DNA of 48,616 bases, taken from a virus. The notes beneath the pieces are model-generated. The model worked only from the letters and a program-made list of their open reading frames with translations, made no database searches and was not told where the DNA came from. Numbering within the stretch: the stretch's first letter is position 1; the number at the start of each line of letters is the position of its first letter. The translations under genes were made by a program, and so were the position numbers. Where the stretch lies: positions 1-48,616 of the IMG/VR virus record IMGVR_UViG_3300028297_000007. One strand, 5' to 3'. This document shows, in pieces, positions 48,588 to 48,616 of the stretch.

Positions 48588-48616
48588 ATCAAATAAAAAG
48601 ATTTCACTTAAACATG

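Noticed and set aside
1-48616. CRISPR arrays, insertion sequences or an integrase
   Set aside because: No regular direct repeats with spacers, no transposase or integrase motifs and no terminal inverted repeats were found.

Overview
The window is a segment of a tailed, T4-type (Straboviridae-like) bacteriophage genome, AT-rich and coding on the plus strand throughout. The T4-like identity rests on a recognisable set of core proteins: gp32, gp61, UvsY, UvsW, gp43, gp45, UvsX, gp41, gp47, gp46 and NrdA/NrdB. The host is probably a marine Bacteroidetes (Flavobacteriia) cell. That is an inference from the near absence of Shine-Dalgarno sequences, with A-rich leaders before most start codons, and from the overall protein character.

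Layout. (1) 1-10.2 kb, virion structure: two large tail-fibre proteins with related collar-type modules, the first ending in an autoprocessing Hint domain and the second carrying a collagen-like stretch; a membrane-anchored coiled-coil protein; a 685-residue structural protein of unknown role; and a tail-tube-fold protein. (2) 10.2-15.8 kb, DNA transactions: a small protein with a T4-like capsid-targeting peptide, a RuvC-like nuclease, gp32, primase gp61, UvsY and UvsW. (3) 15.9-29.2 kb, an island of large, poorly characterised proteins. They are punctuated again and again by short motifs of the form (ES)-x-(F/L/V)-x-N/T-E followed by A/G/K, which resemble T4 capsid-targeting peptides and prohead-protease sites. 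Among them are a ligase-like nucleotidyltransferase, a ligase-like plus NMN-adenylyltransferase fusion, and a probable PD-(D/E)XK protein. I infer that many are internal head proteins, some made as polyproteins, that are packaged and ejected with the DNA. (4) 29.2-34.6 kb, metabolism and sugar genes: methylglyoxal synthase, a nucleotidyltransferase of the cytidylyltransferase type, dTDP-glucose 4,6-dehydratase and a homologue of T4 alpha-glucosyltransferase (the DNA-glucosylating enzyme), with several small genes. (5) 34.7-48.6 kb, nucleotides and replication: dimeric dUTPase-like protein, the N-terminal half of DNA polymerase, NrdB, NrdA, sliding clamp, the C-terminal half of DNA polymerase, UvsX, a 2OG-Fe(II) oxygenase, gp41 helicase, a possible gp33 co-activator, and gp47/gp46.

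Control signals visible are a recurrent AAGATATATA element before several structural, internal-protein and gp32 transcription units (candidate phage promoter), a second element GTA(T/G)A(A/G)TA before metabolic and replication units, and several strong intrinsic terminators. No tRNA, CRISPR array, insertion sequence or integrase was seen. No gene-free stretch exceeds 150 bases.

The most notable points are the putative head-packaged polyproteins with enzymatic cargo, the NMNAT-ligase fusion with a predicted cleavage site exactly between its domains, the Hint domain at the end of a tail fibre, the DNA polymerase split into two genes 3.9 kb apart, and a DNA-glucosyltransferase homologue near sugar-nucleotide genes.
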